Source: Halobacteriovorax sp. (GTDB lineage: Bacteria; Bdellovibrionota; Bacteriovoracia; Bacteriovoracales; Bacteriovoracaceae). From it: 64,000 bases of DNA. The stretch is taken from the NCBI GenBank assembly GCA_020048985.1, contig JAIFLR010000041.1:38634-102633 (forward strand). The letters are read 5' to 3'. Position numbers and translations under genes: made by a program. Positions 8,806 to 18,647 of this stretch are shown here, one piece after another (within the stretch, counting starts at the first letter, position 1; every line of letters begins with the position of its first letter). A model generated the notes under the pieces. It did no database searches and was not told the origin of the DNA. It saw only the letters and a list, made by a program, of their open reading frames with translations.

Positions 8806-9681
8806 CTAAAAAATAACACCTGATATCCACATTCCCAAACTAGCTGTCTCCGTCGTCAGTCCGTTTCCATCAAAAGGCCAAGCCTGCACAAAAGTATAAA
8901 TATTTAGCGACTTCGCAATTGAAAATGTAGGTCCAATCGTCCAGGCCGTGGGCCAGCGTTTAAGAAAAGTCGGGTCGCTTTGAACAAACTGTCTAAACTG
9001 AAAGTCTAATCCACTTCGGAGTCCCACTTTGTCATTAAACGCATAGTTAATTGTTGGTGCGGCTTGAATAATCGCTCTTGGCTTTTCTCCGGGACTTCGA
9101 CCTGAAAGAGTCCATTCTGGTTCTACCGCCTGATCATTTTGATAAATAAAAAGACGAGGAGCCATAATTGTATATAGTGACCACTTAGGATGAAAATTCC
9201 ACGTGAGTCCAGCAAAAATCCCGGGATTAAAAAAAACTGTTCTTGCTCTTGCATCTCTCCCATTGAGCTCGGGAATATCCGTATTGACTGCTCCCTTCAG
9301 GGACCAATCATTACCGCTCAGGAGCTTTCCACTAATCCCTGCTCGGAGCCCTTGAAAACGCCATTCTTGCTCCTGGGTATGGATCCACTCGAGACGGTTC
9401 TGGAGGTCAAGATTGTAGCGGTCAGTTAACTTATAGGTAATAGAGACGAGATTAAATAACGAGAGCCCGGAGTCGAGGGGTCTTGAAAGTTCGTTTCTGC
9501 CGGTTTGACCATCTTCAATTGAAGGTCCTTCCCAAAAACTAAAGTAGTTCACGCCCACTTTTTCCATTTGCTTATAGAATAAAGATGGAGACAAGTTCTT
9601 TTCCAATTCTTGGACTTGCCCAAAAACATTAGGTAAAAAAACAAGGAAGTGGAGTAAAAAGATAGCAGACACCAATTTCAT
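8806..9681 (-). CDS. Predicted outer-membrane beta-barrel/secreted protein
   Basis: Signal peptide MKLVSAIFLLHFLVFLPNVFG and alternating amphipathic strands. Confidence 0.6.
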   Translation of the reverse strand: MKLVSAIFLLHFLVFLPNVFGQVQELEKNLSPSLFYKQMEKVGVNYFSFWEGPSIEDGQTGRNELSRPLDSGLSLFNLVSITYKLTDRYNLDLQNRLEWIHTQEQEWRFQGLRAGISGKLLSGNDWSLKGAVNTDIPELNGRDARARTVFFNPGIFAGLTWNFHPKWSLYTIMAPRLFIYQNDQAVEPEWTLSGRSPGEKPRAIIQAAPTINYAFNDKVGLRSGLDFQFRQFVQSDPTFLKRWPTAWTIGPTFSIAKSLNIYTFVQAWPFDGNGLTTETASLGMWISGVIF

Positions 9682-9840
9682 AATTAGCCTTTGGGATAAT
9701 TGAAAATATCCTTCAGATGTTAGGCCTGATTTAGAATATAGGAAAATGGATAAATATATTGCTAATCATCGTTAAAAACGATTCAAAATAATTTTAAAGA
9801 TTATACTCATCTCATGACTAACTACTGTTAAGATGTACCA

Positions 9841-10389
9841 ATGAATAAATCTCGGGTCGAATCCTTTAGTGATGGGGTCATGGCGATCATCATTACGGTA
9901 ATGATCTTTAACCTCAAGCCACCGGCAGAAACGACAAGAAAGGAACTCCTGAATCTAGTACCTCAACTCCTTAGTTATTTTGAAAGTTTCCTTATTATTG
10001 GAATATTTTGGTACAAGCACAATAAACTATTCGCTTCTTTTAAGGGAATAGAGAGACCCTTCATCTGGGCAAATCACCTGTTTCTTTTCTTCCTGTCTCT
10101 AATTCCATTGGTCACCAACTGGGCGACACAAAGCTCAGATGAAGTCTGGCCCCGCTTCTTCTACGGGATCGTGCTCCTAACCTGTTTTTTAAGTTTCTTC
10201 TTTTTACAAAGTCTTCTAAGCCTAGGCCAACGTAAATCGAGAACTCTCATTTTACTAGGAAATTCTTTATCCATAGTAATCGCTCTTTTTAGTCCGTGGT
10301 TAGCCTATATCTTATTTGGGATCATCGGTCTGATTTTCTTGTTCATCAACGAAGAAGCTGCACCTCTTAATGATTTAAATCATCTCTGA
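9841..10389 (+). CDS. TMEM175-family (DUF1211) membrane protein, predicted K+ channel
   Basis: N-terminal SRVESFSDGVMAIIITVMIF (RxxxFSDG motif) and further TM segments. Confidence 0.85.
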   Translation: MNKSRVESFSDGVMAIIITVMIFNLKPPAETTRKELLNLVPQLLSYFESFLIIGIFWYKHNKLFASFKGIERPFIWANHLFLFFLSLIPLVTNWATQSSDEVWPRFFYGIVLLTCFLSFFFLQSLLSLGQRKSRTLILLGNSLSIVIALFSPWLAYILFGIIGLIFLFINEEAAPLNDLNHL

Positions 10390-10488
10390 GTTTAGTATCG
10401 TTTAAAGCAAACGCATCGAATACATTTATCTATTTTCGAAAAACACAGATTCTCCTTAAGCTAAAGTAGAAGATCCAAAGGGGGACTT

Positions 10489-10851
10489 ATGATTAAAATT
10501 GTTTTTAAAAATTTAGACAAATCAGAGCTGGCAAGAAACATCGTGACCGACAGACTTAATCCTATCTTGGAAAAATTCCCTAAGATTAAAGGACATCGAA
10601 TAACAGTGACGCTTGAAATGGAAAACTCGCCAGCACAAGCTGGTCTTGATTATTTCAAAGTAAGCACAATGATCACAGGGCCTCTATACAAGAATATTAA
10701 ATTGGAAAAATCATCTGAGAATCTGTATCTCGCAACAGCTGCGGCATCGGACGGGATTCAGGCGTTACTTGGAAAACAATCGTTAAAGTTGAGAAAAATT
10801 AAAAAATCAGGAAAGATTAAAAAAATTATGGAGGACAAATCTTATGAGTAA
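10489..10851 (+). CDS. HPF/RaiA-like ribosome hibernation factor, short form
   Basis: 120 aa: beta-strand, helix (LARNIVTDRLNPILEKFPKI) then RITVTLEME...FKVSTMITGP, typical S30AE layout. Confidence 0.7.
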   Translation: MIKIVFKNLDKSELARNIVTDRLNPILEKFPKIKGHRITVTLEMENSPAQAGLDYFKVSTMITGPLYKNIKLEKSSENLYLATAAASDGIQALLGKQSLKLRKIKKSGKIKKIMEDKSYE

Positions 10852-11872
10852 TATCTATGAAAGACATTTAGAGGCCCTGCAGAAAATCTCGAATAAATCA
10901 GAGGCACTCGTGTCTTTATTTATTCCTTTGAGATGTGCCAATTCAAAGCCAGAAAAAACTCTTTCAACACTTGTTAAAACTGCGGATGCTCTACTCAAAA
11001 AGCAGGGCTATCCCGAAGTTTCATTATCAAAAGTGGACTGGGGGAAATGGAGCAAGCAAGGTACCAATACCCTTGCAATATACCAGGGCTCAGGTATTAC
11101 GACTTTTATCCCTCTCCCGGTGAAGATGAACCCAAGAGTCGTGGTGGCCTCAACCTTCCACGTAAAGCCTCTGGTAGCGTCTTCAAGTGAGCACTTGGAG
11201 GCTCTCATTTTGCACTTTAATAAGTTTGGTGCCTCTCTTTTTAGGGTTAGTCAGACCAATGAAATTCTCGTGGATAGCTACCAACCTTCCCGAGCCTATA
11301 TTAGAGAGGACTGGCCAATAAGTTTAGAGCGCTCTGATTTCAAGAATTTCCTGGAGCTTCTTAAACTTGAAATCAATGGAACAAAACGTAGTTCCACAAA
11401 AATTTTGGCAATCACTGGATCAAACCATCTGAGCTTACAGATCAAAGGTATTTGGGAAGAGTGCAACCTTCCACTATACTTTTTAGAAGATTCATTCATG
11501 AATGAGGTGCCAAAGAAGTCAATCCCATTGGTGAGATTAAAGCTAGATGCTGAAATCAAGGAAGAATATAGATCGATAGTTAAAAGAATTTTATCAGTTG
11601 AACCAGCCGTCCACCAGGATGATGGTTTAGCAACACTGGGAAAAAAAATTATTAAAAAAGAAATCAAAACTCTTTGTATATCACTTGAGGATCTTCATTT
11701 TGGTGAAGTTAATATTTCCACAGGGGAATTGATTCTTAGAAGGTCACAACAAAATGTTAAAGATGACGATGTGTTGGATGATCTTCTTGAACTAGCTTTA
11801 AAAAATGGAGTAAGCGTTAGTGTAGTACCAAGACTTTACTTACCATCTGGTACAACATATCTGGCATCATAA
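10844..11872 (+). CDS. Bacterial archaeo-eukaryotic release factor (baeRF)-like protein
   Basis: TLAIYQGSGITTFIPLPVKMNPRVVVASTFHVKPLV resembles baeRF domain; 8-nt overlap with the HPF gene. Confidence 0.7.
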   Translation: MSNIYERHLEALQKISNKSEALVSLFIPLRCANSKPEKTLSTLVKTADALLKKQGYPEVSLSKVDWGKWSKQGTNTLAIYQGSGITTFIPLPVKMNPRVVVASTFHVKPLVASSSEHLEALILHFNKFGASLFRVSQTNEILVDSYQPSRAYIREDWPISLERSDFKNFLELLKLEINGTKRSSTKILAITGSNHLSLQIKGIWEECNLPLYFLEDSFMNEVPKKSIPLVRLKLDAEIKEEYRSIVKRILSVEPAVHQDDGLATLGKKIIKKEIKTLCISLEDLHFGEVNISTGELILRRSQQNVKDDDVLDDLLELALKNGVSVSVVPRLYLPSGTTYLAS

Positions 11873-11878
11873 ATGATC

Positions 11879-11916
11879 CTGGTTCTGTAGCTAAGTTAAC
11901 AATACTACAGAACCAG
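11879..11916. terminator. Convergent-junction hairpin, 12-bp perfect stem, no U tract
   Basis: CTGGTTCTGTAG-n14-CTACAGAACCAG between stops at 11872 (+) and 11923 (-). Confidence 0.6.
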
Positions 11917-11922
11917 ATTTAA

Positions 11923-13041
11923 TCAGATCGTCGTTTCAATCGCCAAACTGATAATTTTCGTTAGCTTCTCCAAATTTTCATAACTCACATTATGGAACAT
12001 CGAAATTCGGAACTGATTGCGCCCAAGTTTACGGTAAGAATCAATATCGTAAACAATCCCCTGCTTGCGTAAAACATTGGCAAGATCATCAGCTTTAAAT
12101 TTTTCATCAATATCAATTGTGGCCACTGCCTGAGAGCGAAATTTCTCTTCTTTTACAAATGGACTGAGATAAGATTTTTCCTGGGCCCAACCGTAAAGAA
12201 GAGCGGCTTTTCTTTTGGCCTCTTTCACGACTTGATCCTCACCCAGCTTATTCATGAGTTTGACCTGTTCATTCAAAAAGAAAATCGTGGAAATTGATGG
12301 CGTATTGTAAGTCTGATTTTGTCTTGAATTCTCAATAGCGTGGGCCCACTTAAGAGATTCTGGAATAAAACGTGAGTTATCCTTAGCTATCTTTTGCGCG
12401 CGCTCAATGGCTTTCGGTGACATGATCGCCACATAAAAGCCGCCTTCAGAAGCAAACACTTTTTGCGGAGAAAAATAATAAAGATCTGACTTTTTGAAAT
12501 CTATCGGTATTTGTCCGGCCCCCGAGGTGGCGTCAATCGCCATGATGGTTTCTGCATTGACCCCTGGAAGTTCAGATAACATTACGCCCGTTGAGGTTTC
12601 ATTGAGTGTACAAGCAATAAAATCGTAACCAGGCATTTCAGCCGGATTAATCCCTTGCCCGAATTCTACTTTTTTTGCGTCTGGTTTAAGCCACGGAATA
12701 TTTTTATTGGCACGAAACCATTTATCTGAAAACTCCCCGCACACAAAATGATAAGGAGCTTTTTCAATCAAACCCAAACCAATCATATCCCACAGCATAG
12801 TGGCGCCACCGTTTCCAATGACCACTTCATAATCAGCAGGAAGTTTAAAGTAAGTACGCAACCCTTCCTGCATTTCCTTGACTACGTTACGAACAGCTTC
12901 CCGCCGATGGCTAGTTCCCAACAATTCATGTCCAGTCTTGGCAAGCTTCTCAACTGCTTCAGTCGGAATAAGGGACGGCCCCACTCCGAAGCGAGGATCA
13001 GAAGGAATGAGCTCTTTTGGGACTTTAAATGACTCGAACAT
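11923..13041 (-). CDS. serC: Phosphoserine aminotransferase
   Basis: DPRFGVGPSLIPTEAVEKLAKTGHELLGTSHRR...VIGNGGATMLWD...YYFSPQKVFASEGG; start taken as MFESFKVP. Confidence 0.85.
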   Translation of the reverse strand: MFESFKVPKELIPSDPRFGVGPSLIPTEAVEKLAKTGHELLGTSHRREAVRNVVKEMQEGLRTYFKLPADYEVVIGNGGATMLWDMIGLGLIEKAPYHFVCGEFSDKWFRANKNIPWLKPDAKKVEFGQGINPAEMPGYDFIACTLNETSTGVMLSELPGVNAETIMAIDATSGAGQIPIDFKKSDLYYFSPQKVFASEGGFYVAIMSPKAIERAQKIAKDNSRFIPESLKWAHAIENSRQNQTYNTPSISTIFFLNEQVKLMNKLGEDQVVKEAKRKAALLYGWAQEKSYLSPFVKEEKFRSQAVATIDIDEKFKADDLANVLRKQGIVYDIDSYRKLGRNQFRISMFHNVSYENLEKLTKIISLAIETTI

Positions 13042-13110
13042 AGAAATCTCCGGGAAATTGATAGGTCTATGATAGCGATTGCCCAAGAAATTTGGTAGCG
13101 TCATTAGTAA

Positions 13111-13710
13111 ATGTTTCGAAATATAATTTTCCTCCTCATCGGCTTCCTTCTTGGCGCACCTGCTCATGCGGCCAAAAACTCGCCTTCTATCGTCCAAGAC
13201 ATCAATTTTAATCTCGGGCTCCACACCGAATTTTATAATGCCGTTCAAAACGACGACTCGGGCGGACTGCGTAAGCTAGATTTCGCTCCCACCATAGGGA
13301 TTGGTCTGGTCATACCCTCATTTTATTCCTGGAATATGCTGCCTGAATTTAACTGGGTCCTTCCAAAAACCTATGAAGATTCCCACATCATGGTAAACAC
13401 TTTTATGTACCGCTTCGACATGGGATACGACGCTTTGGACTGGCTCCGCTTAAGAGTTGGAACCAGTATCATGCATATGAATCAACAGGGCAAAGGCGGA
13501 AGTACCAAGGCCAACAACGGAAATGGAACGTCTACCTTTTATTACCCCAGCGAAAATAGATCGAGCCTGAATAATACATTGGATTTTGGTCTTGAAACTC
13601 TGATCGATAAGTATGCAGTCAGGCTCCAAACCTATACCTATTCGGTTTTCAAGAAAGAGCAGCGCCAAATTTCTTATACGTTGTTTTTTACTTACTACTG
13701 GGAGAAATGA
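13111..13710 (+). CDS. Predicted outer-membrane beta-barrel protein
   Basis: Signal peptide MFRNIIFLLIGFLLGAPAHA; beta-rich sequence ending YTLFFTYYWEK. Confidence 0.6.
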   Translation: MFRNIIFLLIGFLLGAPAHAAKNSPSIVQDINFNLGLHTEFYNAVQNDDSGGLRKLDFAPTIGIGLVIPSFYSWNMLPEFNWVLPKTYEDSHIMVNTFMYRFDMGYDALDWLRLRVGTSIMHMNQQGKGGSTKANNGNGTSTFYYPSENRSSLNNTLDFGLETLIDKYAVRLQTYTYSVFKKEQRQISYTLFFTYYWEK

Positions 13711-14537
13711 GAATGATCAAATTCATCACTCTGTTTTTTATCCTCATATCAAATGTCCAGGCCTACACTTTTAATAATAATTTTGAGTCCTCTTTCAAAA
13801 GCCATAATGTGAATGTCTCAGTTGATGAACTCACGACCTGCGCCAATGCTGGAATGACGGTTTATGAACTCAGGGATTATATCGGTCCAGCTATTGATAA
13901 GTTCTGGAACCGTGTCCCGACTTCTAATCTGCGCTTAAAAGATGGCGGCTTTAGTCCGGCCAATACCAATATTAATACCGGCCGTCTCTGCGCTCCTACA
14001 GACACCACTTGTATCACTGATGCCGGTGCTACAGTTATCGCTCCTGTCACAGATATCGTAATAGCGTGTAACACCTTAGCTGATAATTTTGCTAATAGTT
14101 CAAACGTACTTGCGGTGACAATCCCTAATAATTTCTCTGGCAAGAGCATTAAGGGCGCCATTATTGTTATTAACAATACGCCCGGATCAGCTTTTGCTGA
14201 TTTAAATACCCAGGATAAAATCGGCGTAATCGCTCACGAAATCGGACACGCCATTGGCCTTGGGCATACTGATGATACGGCAGCTTTAATGTATTATAAA
14301 ATTGTGGACCAGCGCAAAGCACTAGGCTCAGATGATATTCGCGGAGTGAGTTACCTCTACCCCATGCAGGTGGATGGATTTGGACTTTTAGGCGGATGTG
14401 CCACAGTTCAAAACAAAGATGGAACACCAGGACCGAAGCTCCCCTTTTGGCAAATGGGAGCTTCGCTAGCTTTGATGATTTTATTATTTGAATTAGTTAA
14501 ATTACTTAAGCGCTCTAAGGCTCGTTCCGCGACGTGA
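13707..14537 (+). CDS. Matrixin-like zinc metalloprotease with C-terminal TM anchor
   Basis: Signal peptide; HEIGHAIGLGHTDDTAALMY (HExxHxxGxxH plus Met-turn); C-terminal GASLALMILLFELVKLLKRSKAR. Confidence 0.85.
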   Translation: MRMIKFITLFFILISNVQAYTFNNNFESSFKSHNVNVSVDELTTCANAGMTVYELRDYIGPAIDKFWNRVPTSNLRLKDGGFSPANTNINTGRLCAPTDTTCITDAGATVIAPVTDIVIACNTLADNFANSSNVLAVTIPNNFSGKSIKGAIIVINNTPGSAFADLNTQDKIGVIAHEIGHAIGLGHTDDTAALMYYKIVDQRKALGSDDIRGVSYLYPMQVDGFGLLGGCATVQNKDGTPGPKLPFWQMGASLALMILLFELVKLLKRSKARSAT

Positions 14538-16265
14538 ACATTCTGCTTCGTATTCTTCAAGCACAGCTTTTTCTTCATCATTAAGTAACTTCATATCCAC
14601 TAGTGCTGGATCAAACCCGATAAAGACAAATCCTACAAAATGCAGCATGCCTGCATGAACCGGATGTTTTTCTACGCGGTAAATATTTTCTAAGCGAACT
14701 CCACCAAAGCCCGGAATATAAATACCAGGTTCAATGGAAACAACTTGTCCTGCTTTCATAGGAACGGTTGAAATACTAGAAATTCTTACTCCAGGCTCAT
14801 GGACGTGAATGCCCACTCCGTGACCAGTACCGTGAGCATAGTCATAACCTTTTTTTCTCATCGGTGTGCGGGCCAAACCATCCAACACAATACCCTTAGT
14901 ACCTTCAGGAAAAACAGCACTGGCACAGGCCAGAAGCCCTTTGAGAACCAGCGTATAAATTTCTATGTATTTTGGATTTGGTTTATCTGAAGCACTCCCA
15001 CCGAAGAAAGCACGGGTGCAGTCAGTAGCAAAACCTCCATCAAAGTAGCCACCAGAATCAAGAAGAATAAGATCTTCTTTTTTGATGATTACTTCATCAG
15101 AAGGGCTTCCGTAGTGAATGATTGATCCATTGGCACCAACACCAGAGATGGTATTAAAGCTCTGGTCTTTGGCACCTTCGGCTTGGTATTTTTTAGTGGT
15201 CTCGTGATAAAGATCAAGCTCGGTAATTCTTTTTCCGGCGTTCAGAGAATCTTTAACCCACTTGATGGTATTAAAAATCGCTCTATCAGAGCGGTTAAAA
15301 GAAGCCGCAATTTGCTGCATTTCAACTGGCTCTTTGATTGACTGCCAGTCGTAGAGTCCACCAGTTTTCTCTGTTAATCGTTCAGTGCCAAAAGTTTTAA
15401 CGAGCATCCCGAAGTCGGCAGCGTTACTCATGGCCGGATCAAACCAAACATTTTTAAGGTGAAGAGTATTTTGAATTTTATCAAGTTCCTTCGGCAAATC
15501 ACTAAGCGGAAGGCTGATAAATTCAAGACCAATTTCTTTTTTGGCCTTATCAGAGACTGGAGTTTCCGGTGTGACAAAAATATAAACTTTTTCTTTGGTT
15601 ACCAGTGCGCGGGCATAAAAGCTGCTTAAATAAGGTAAATGGTATCCACGGCAATTGGTGATCCAGGCGATTGAATCAAGGGCCGTGAGGTACATTCCCT
15701 CTTCGTCCTTGAAAATCGAGCGCGTTTTTTCGAGTGTATCTCTGCCTCTGAATTCACGGGCAATCAATTGAATTTCTTTTAGGTCACCCAATTTTTGAAA
15801 CTCAACAGACTTGGCCAGCTCGCCACCCGCTAAGGCCACAGTTTCTTGGGCAGCTTGAGTGAGTCGCTTGAGGTAGCCCAAGGAAGTGCGGTCAGCTTCA
15901 TAACCAAGACGCTTAACGTTGAACTTGGTCACATCTTTGACCAAATCAGCGGTAATCGAGCTATCCGCAGCAGATTTAACCACGTCAACTTGTTCGTGGT
16001 CCACTTCCAGATCGGCCTGCTCATGGTAGCGACCGTCCACGTATAAACGAACCTTACCACTGGCCAGAACTAAAACTTCAGCGGTTGAGCCAGTAAAAGC
16101 GGTGAAATAAAAGCGATGATTGTCCTGTAGAGGAACATATTCGTTCAAAAAGGGATCAAAACTAGAAATATACATGGCGTCGAGATTCTTCTCTTCCATG
16201 ATTTTTTTAAGCTTTTGGATGTTAGATTTGATAGTTTGATTTGATAGATCGAGGGACTTTTTCAT
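14502..16265 (-). CDS. pepP: Xaa-Pro aminopeptidase (aminopeptidase P), long form
   Basis: Two creatinase-like N domains plus M24 catalytic domain (LILLDSGGYFDGGFATDCTR, HGTGHGVGIHVHEPG, VSIEPGIY). Confidence 0.88.
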   Translation of the reverse strand: MKKSLDLSNQTIKSNIQKLKKIMEEKNLDAMYISSFDPFLNEYVPLQDNHRFYFTAFTGSTAEVLVLASGKVRLYVDGRYHEQADLEVDHEQVDVVKSAADSSITADLVKDVTKFNVKRLGYEADRTSLGYLKRLTQAAQETVALAGGELAKSVEFQKLGDLKEIQLIAREFRGRDTLEKTRSIFKDEEGMYLTALDSIAWITNCRGYHLPYLSSFYARALVTKEKVYIFVTPETPVSDKAKKEIGLEFISLPLSDLPKELDKIQNTLHLKNVWFDPAMSNAADFGMLVKTFGTERLTEKTGGLYDWQSIKEPVEMQQIAASFNRSDRAIFNTIKWVKDSLNAGKRITELDLYHETTKKYQAEGAKDQSFNTISGVGANGSIIHYGSPSDEVIIKKEDLILLDSGGYFDGGFATDCTRAFFGGSASDKPNPKYIEIYTLVLKGLLACASAVFPEGTKGIVLDGLARTPMRKKGYDYAHGTGHGVGIHVHEPGVRISSISTVPMKAGQVVSIEPGIYIPGFGGVRLENIYRVEKHPVHAGMLHFVGFVFIGFDPALVDMKLLNDEEKAVLEEYEAECSRRGTSLRALK

Positions 16266-16320
16266 ACAATATCTCCGTTCTCTAAAAATACGATCAATCA
16301 CAATACTTGTGAAGGCTTTT

Positions 16321-17418
16321 ATGAAAATTCAGAAACCTGTTTATTATGGTGAGTATCTGCAACTGCCTAAAATCCTGAACGCTCAGGCCCCAGAAAGTGC
16401 GAAATACGGTAAAGCGGCCCACGATGAGACGCTCTTCATCATTATTCATCAAACCTACGAGTTATGGTTTAAACAAATCCTTCACGAACTTGCGTCGATT
16501 CGTCAAATCATGCTCAAGCCCTTTGTTCCTTCAACTGACCTTTCGGTGATCAATGCACGTCTGGAAAGAGTTACTTCAATTCAACAAATTTTAGTCGATC
16601 AAATCCGGATCATGGAGACCATGACTACGCTAGACTTCATGGAGTTCAGAGATTTTTTAGTACCTGCTTCAGGCTTTCAAAGTTTACAGTTTCGTTTAGT
16701 GGAGGCCACCCTCGGAATAAAACCAGAACACCGAATGGAAATTGAAAAACAATTTTTTACCTCAAGGCTGACTGCTGAAGATAAAGCAACACTTGAAGCA
16801 GCTGAAAAAGATATCAGTGTTTTTGAATTGCTTGAAATCTGGCTCTCACGAATGCCTTTTTCAGATTTTGATGGTTTTGATTTCTGGGGAGAATACTCGG
16901 TCGCTGTGGATAAAATGCTCACCAGTGATTATGAAATCATTTCCACCAATGCCAGTCTGAGTGATCTGGTTCGCAAGATGGAACTTAAAAACCTCGATAT
17001 GACGAAAGAAACTTTCGCCACTCTCCTTGATGCTCATAAGTATGCTGAATGGAAAGCCCAGGGCAAAGTGAAGCTTTCTCAAAAAGCCATGCTCTCAGCG
17101 GTTTTTATTTTTCTCTACCGTGATTACCCGGCCCTTCAGATGCCGTTTAAAATTCTAAACTCTCTGGCAGAAGTCGATGAGAAATTTACCACGTGGAGAT
17201 TTCGCCACGCCATTATGGTTCAAAGAATCCTTGGAACTAAAATCGGCACAGGTGGATCATCTGGACATGAGTATTTGAAGTCCACCACTGAAAGGAATAG
17301 AGTTTTTCTAGATATCTTTAATCTAGCGACTTTTCTCATTCCTAAATCCATGACTCCTGAACTTCCGGTTTATATCAAAGATCAATTGGACATCGTATAT
17401 GACTCTTTCCAATCCTAA
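16321..17418 (+). CDS. kynA: Tryptophan 2,3-dioxygenase
   Basis: YYGEYLQLPKIL...HDETLFIIIHQTYELWFKQILHEL...GTGGSSGHEYLKST. Confidence 0.92.
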   Translation: MKIQKPVYYGEYLQLPKILNAQAPESAKYGKAAHDETLFIIIHQTYELWFKQILHELASIRQIMLKPFVPSTDLSVINARLERVTSIQQILVDQIRIMETMTTLDFMEFRDFLVPASGFQSLQFRLVEATLGIKPEHRMEIEKQFFTSRLTAEDKATLEAAEKDISVFELLEIWLSRMPFSDFDGFDFWGEYSVAVDKMLTSDYEIISTNASLSDLVRKMELKNLDMTKETFATLLDAHKYAEWKAQGKVKLSQKAMLSAVFIFLYRDYPALQMPFKILNSLAEVDEKFTTWRFRHAIMVQRILGTKIGTGGSSGHEYLKSTTERNRVFLDIFNLATFLIPKSMTPELPVYIKDQLDIVYDSFQS

Positions 17419-18589
17419 GCAGTACTACTCTCGTTTCTTAAAAGGTCACGAGGGAAAGTTGCATTTTGCTGCTCACTCTCACCACTTCTGGCCGGACGTC
17501 ACTAGAGATGCGCAAATTGCTTACTGGGATGATTGCGCGGCACTTAGTGATGAGAAATGGGGCAAGATTTTTTCAGAGACCATTCCTAAAACCCAAAAAC
17601 ACATCGCTAAAATTTTGAATTTAAAAGATCACGAACAAATCGTGCTCGCCCCCAATACTCACGAACTCTCGACTCGTTTGTTGTCCCTTTTTCTGGGCAA
17701 AAAAGATTTAAAGATTCTGACTACGACTAATGAGTTCCATTCATGGCGCCGACAGTTTCTGCGACTATCGGAAATTCCTGAAATAAAAATTCATCAGGTT
17801 AATTCTAATAACGTGCCTCAGGACCGAGCAACTTTTCTGAATGAGATGAAATCCGAACTGGCCAAAAACTATGATGTTGTTTTTTTAAGTCAGGTTTTCT
17901 TTGATTCCGGGGCGGCCCTAACCGACGAAGAAATTCAGTACCTGGTCGAAGCAACCCCCGCCTCCACTCTTTTTGTTCTCGATGGCTACCACGGCTTCGC
18001 TGCCATTCCCTGTGACCTTGCAAAACTAGAAGGTCGGATTTTCTATCTGGGCGGCGGTTATAAATATGCCCAGGGCGGAGAAGGCATCGGTTTCATGGTG
18101 GTCCCCAAAGGCCAATGGCGCCCGGCCTACACCGGATGGTACGCCGATCACGCTCACCTCTCCCAGGCCCCAGGCTCCCAAGTGGGCTACTCGGACAACG
18201 GCATGGCCTTTATGGGTGCGACCCAAGATCCCAGTGGTTTCTACCGGTTTAATGCCGTTTGGGATTTATTTGATACTGAAAAAATGAACGTCACAAACAT
18301 CCACCAATACGTGCTCGGCCTCCAGAAGACCTTTCTCAAGCACCTGCCAGCAAGCTTCCTAAAGGCATGGTCCCTGAAACCTCTATACTCTCCAGAGCTC
18401 TCTTGGCACGGGCATTTCTTAACCTTTGAGGCTCCCTCCATTGAGATCGCCGAAAAGTGCCAGCAAACCCTGAGCTCCCACCACATTCTCATCGACCGCC
18501 GAGGCACTCGTCTGCGGTTTGGCTTTGGTCTTTACCAAAATGAGGCCGATGTGTCCGAACTCACAGGGCGCCTCACTAAATTGGCATAG
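17399..18589 (+). CDS. kynU: Kynureninase-like class V aminotransferase-fold enzyme
   Basis: PLP class V features (LFVLDGYHGFAAIPCDL, YLGGGYKYAQGGEGIGFMVVP); overlaps kynA by 20 nt. Confidence 0.7.
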   Translation: MTLSNPKQYYSRFLKGHEGKLHFAAHSHHFWPDVTRDAQIAYWDDCAALSDEKWGKIFSETIPKTQKHIAKILNLKDHEQIVLAPNTHELSTRLLSLFLGKKDLKILTTTNEFHSWRRQFLRLSEIPEIKIHQVNSNNVPQDRATFLNEMKSELAKNYDVVFLSQVFFDSGAALTDEEIQYLVEATPASTLFVLDGYHGFAAIPCDLAKLEGRIFYLGGGYKYAQGGEGIGFMVVPKGQWRPAYTGWYADHAHLSQAPGSQVGYSDNGMAFMGATQDPSGFYRFNAVWDLFDTEKMNVTNIHQYVLGLQKTFLKHLPASFLKAWSLKPLYSPELSWHGHFLTFEAPSIEIAEKCQQTLSSHHILIDRRGTRLRFGFGLYQNEADVSELTGRLTKLA

Positions 18590-18647
18590 AATTCATCTAA
18601 AGTTTTTAGCTTTAATGCCGATATGGCCCTATAAGAGGGGTTGTAAT

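Noticed and set aside
11879-11916. CRISPR repeat or insertion-sequence end
   Set aside because: A single inverted repeat without spacers, duplicates or transposase; better explained as a hairpin at a convergent junction.
13042-13248. N-terminal extension of the serC ORF to 13248
   Set aside because: Extension lacks similarity to SerC, which begins naturally at MFESFKVP, and overlaps the start of the divergent gene.
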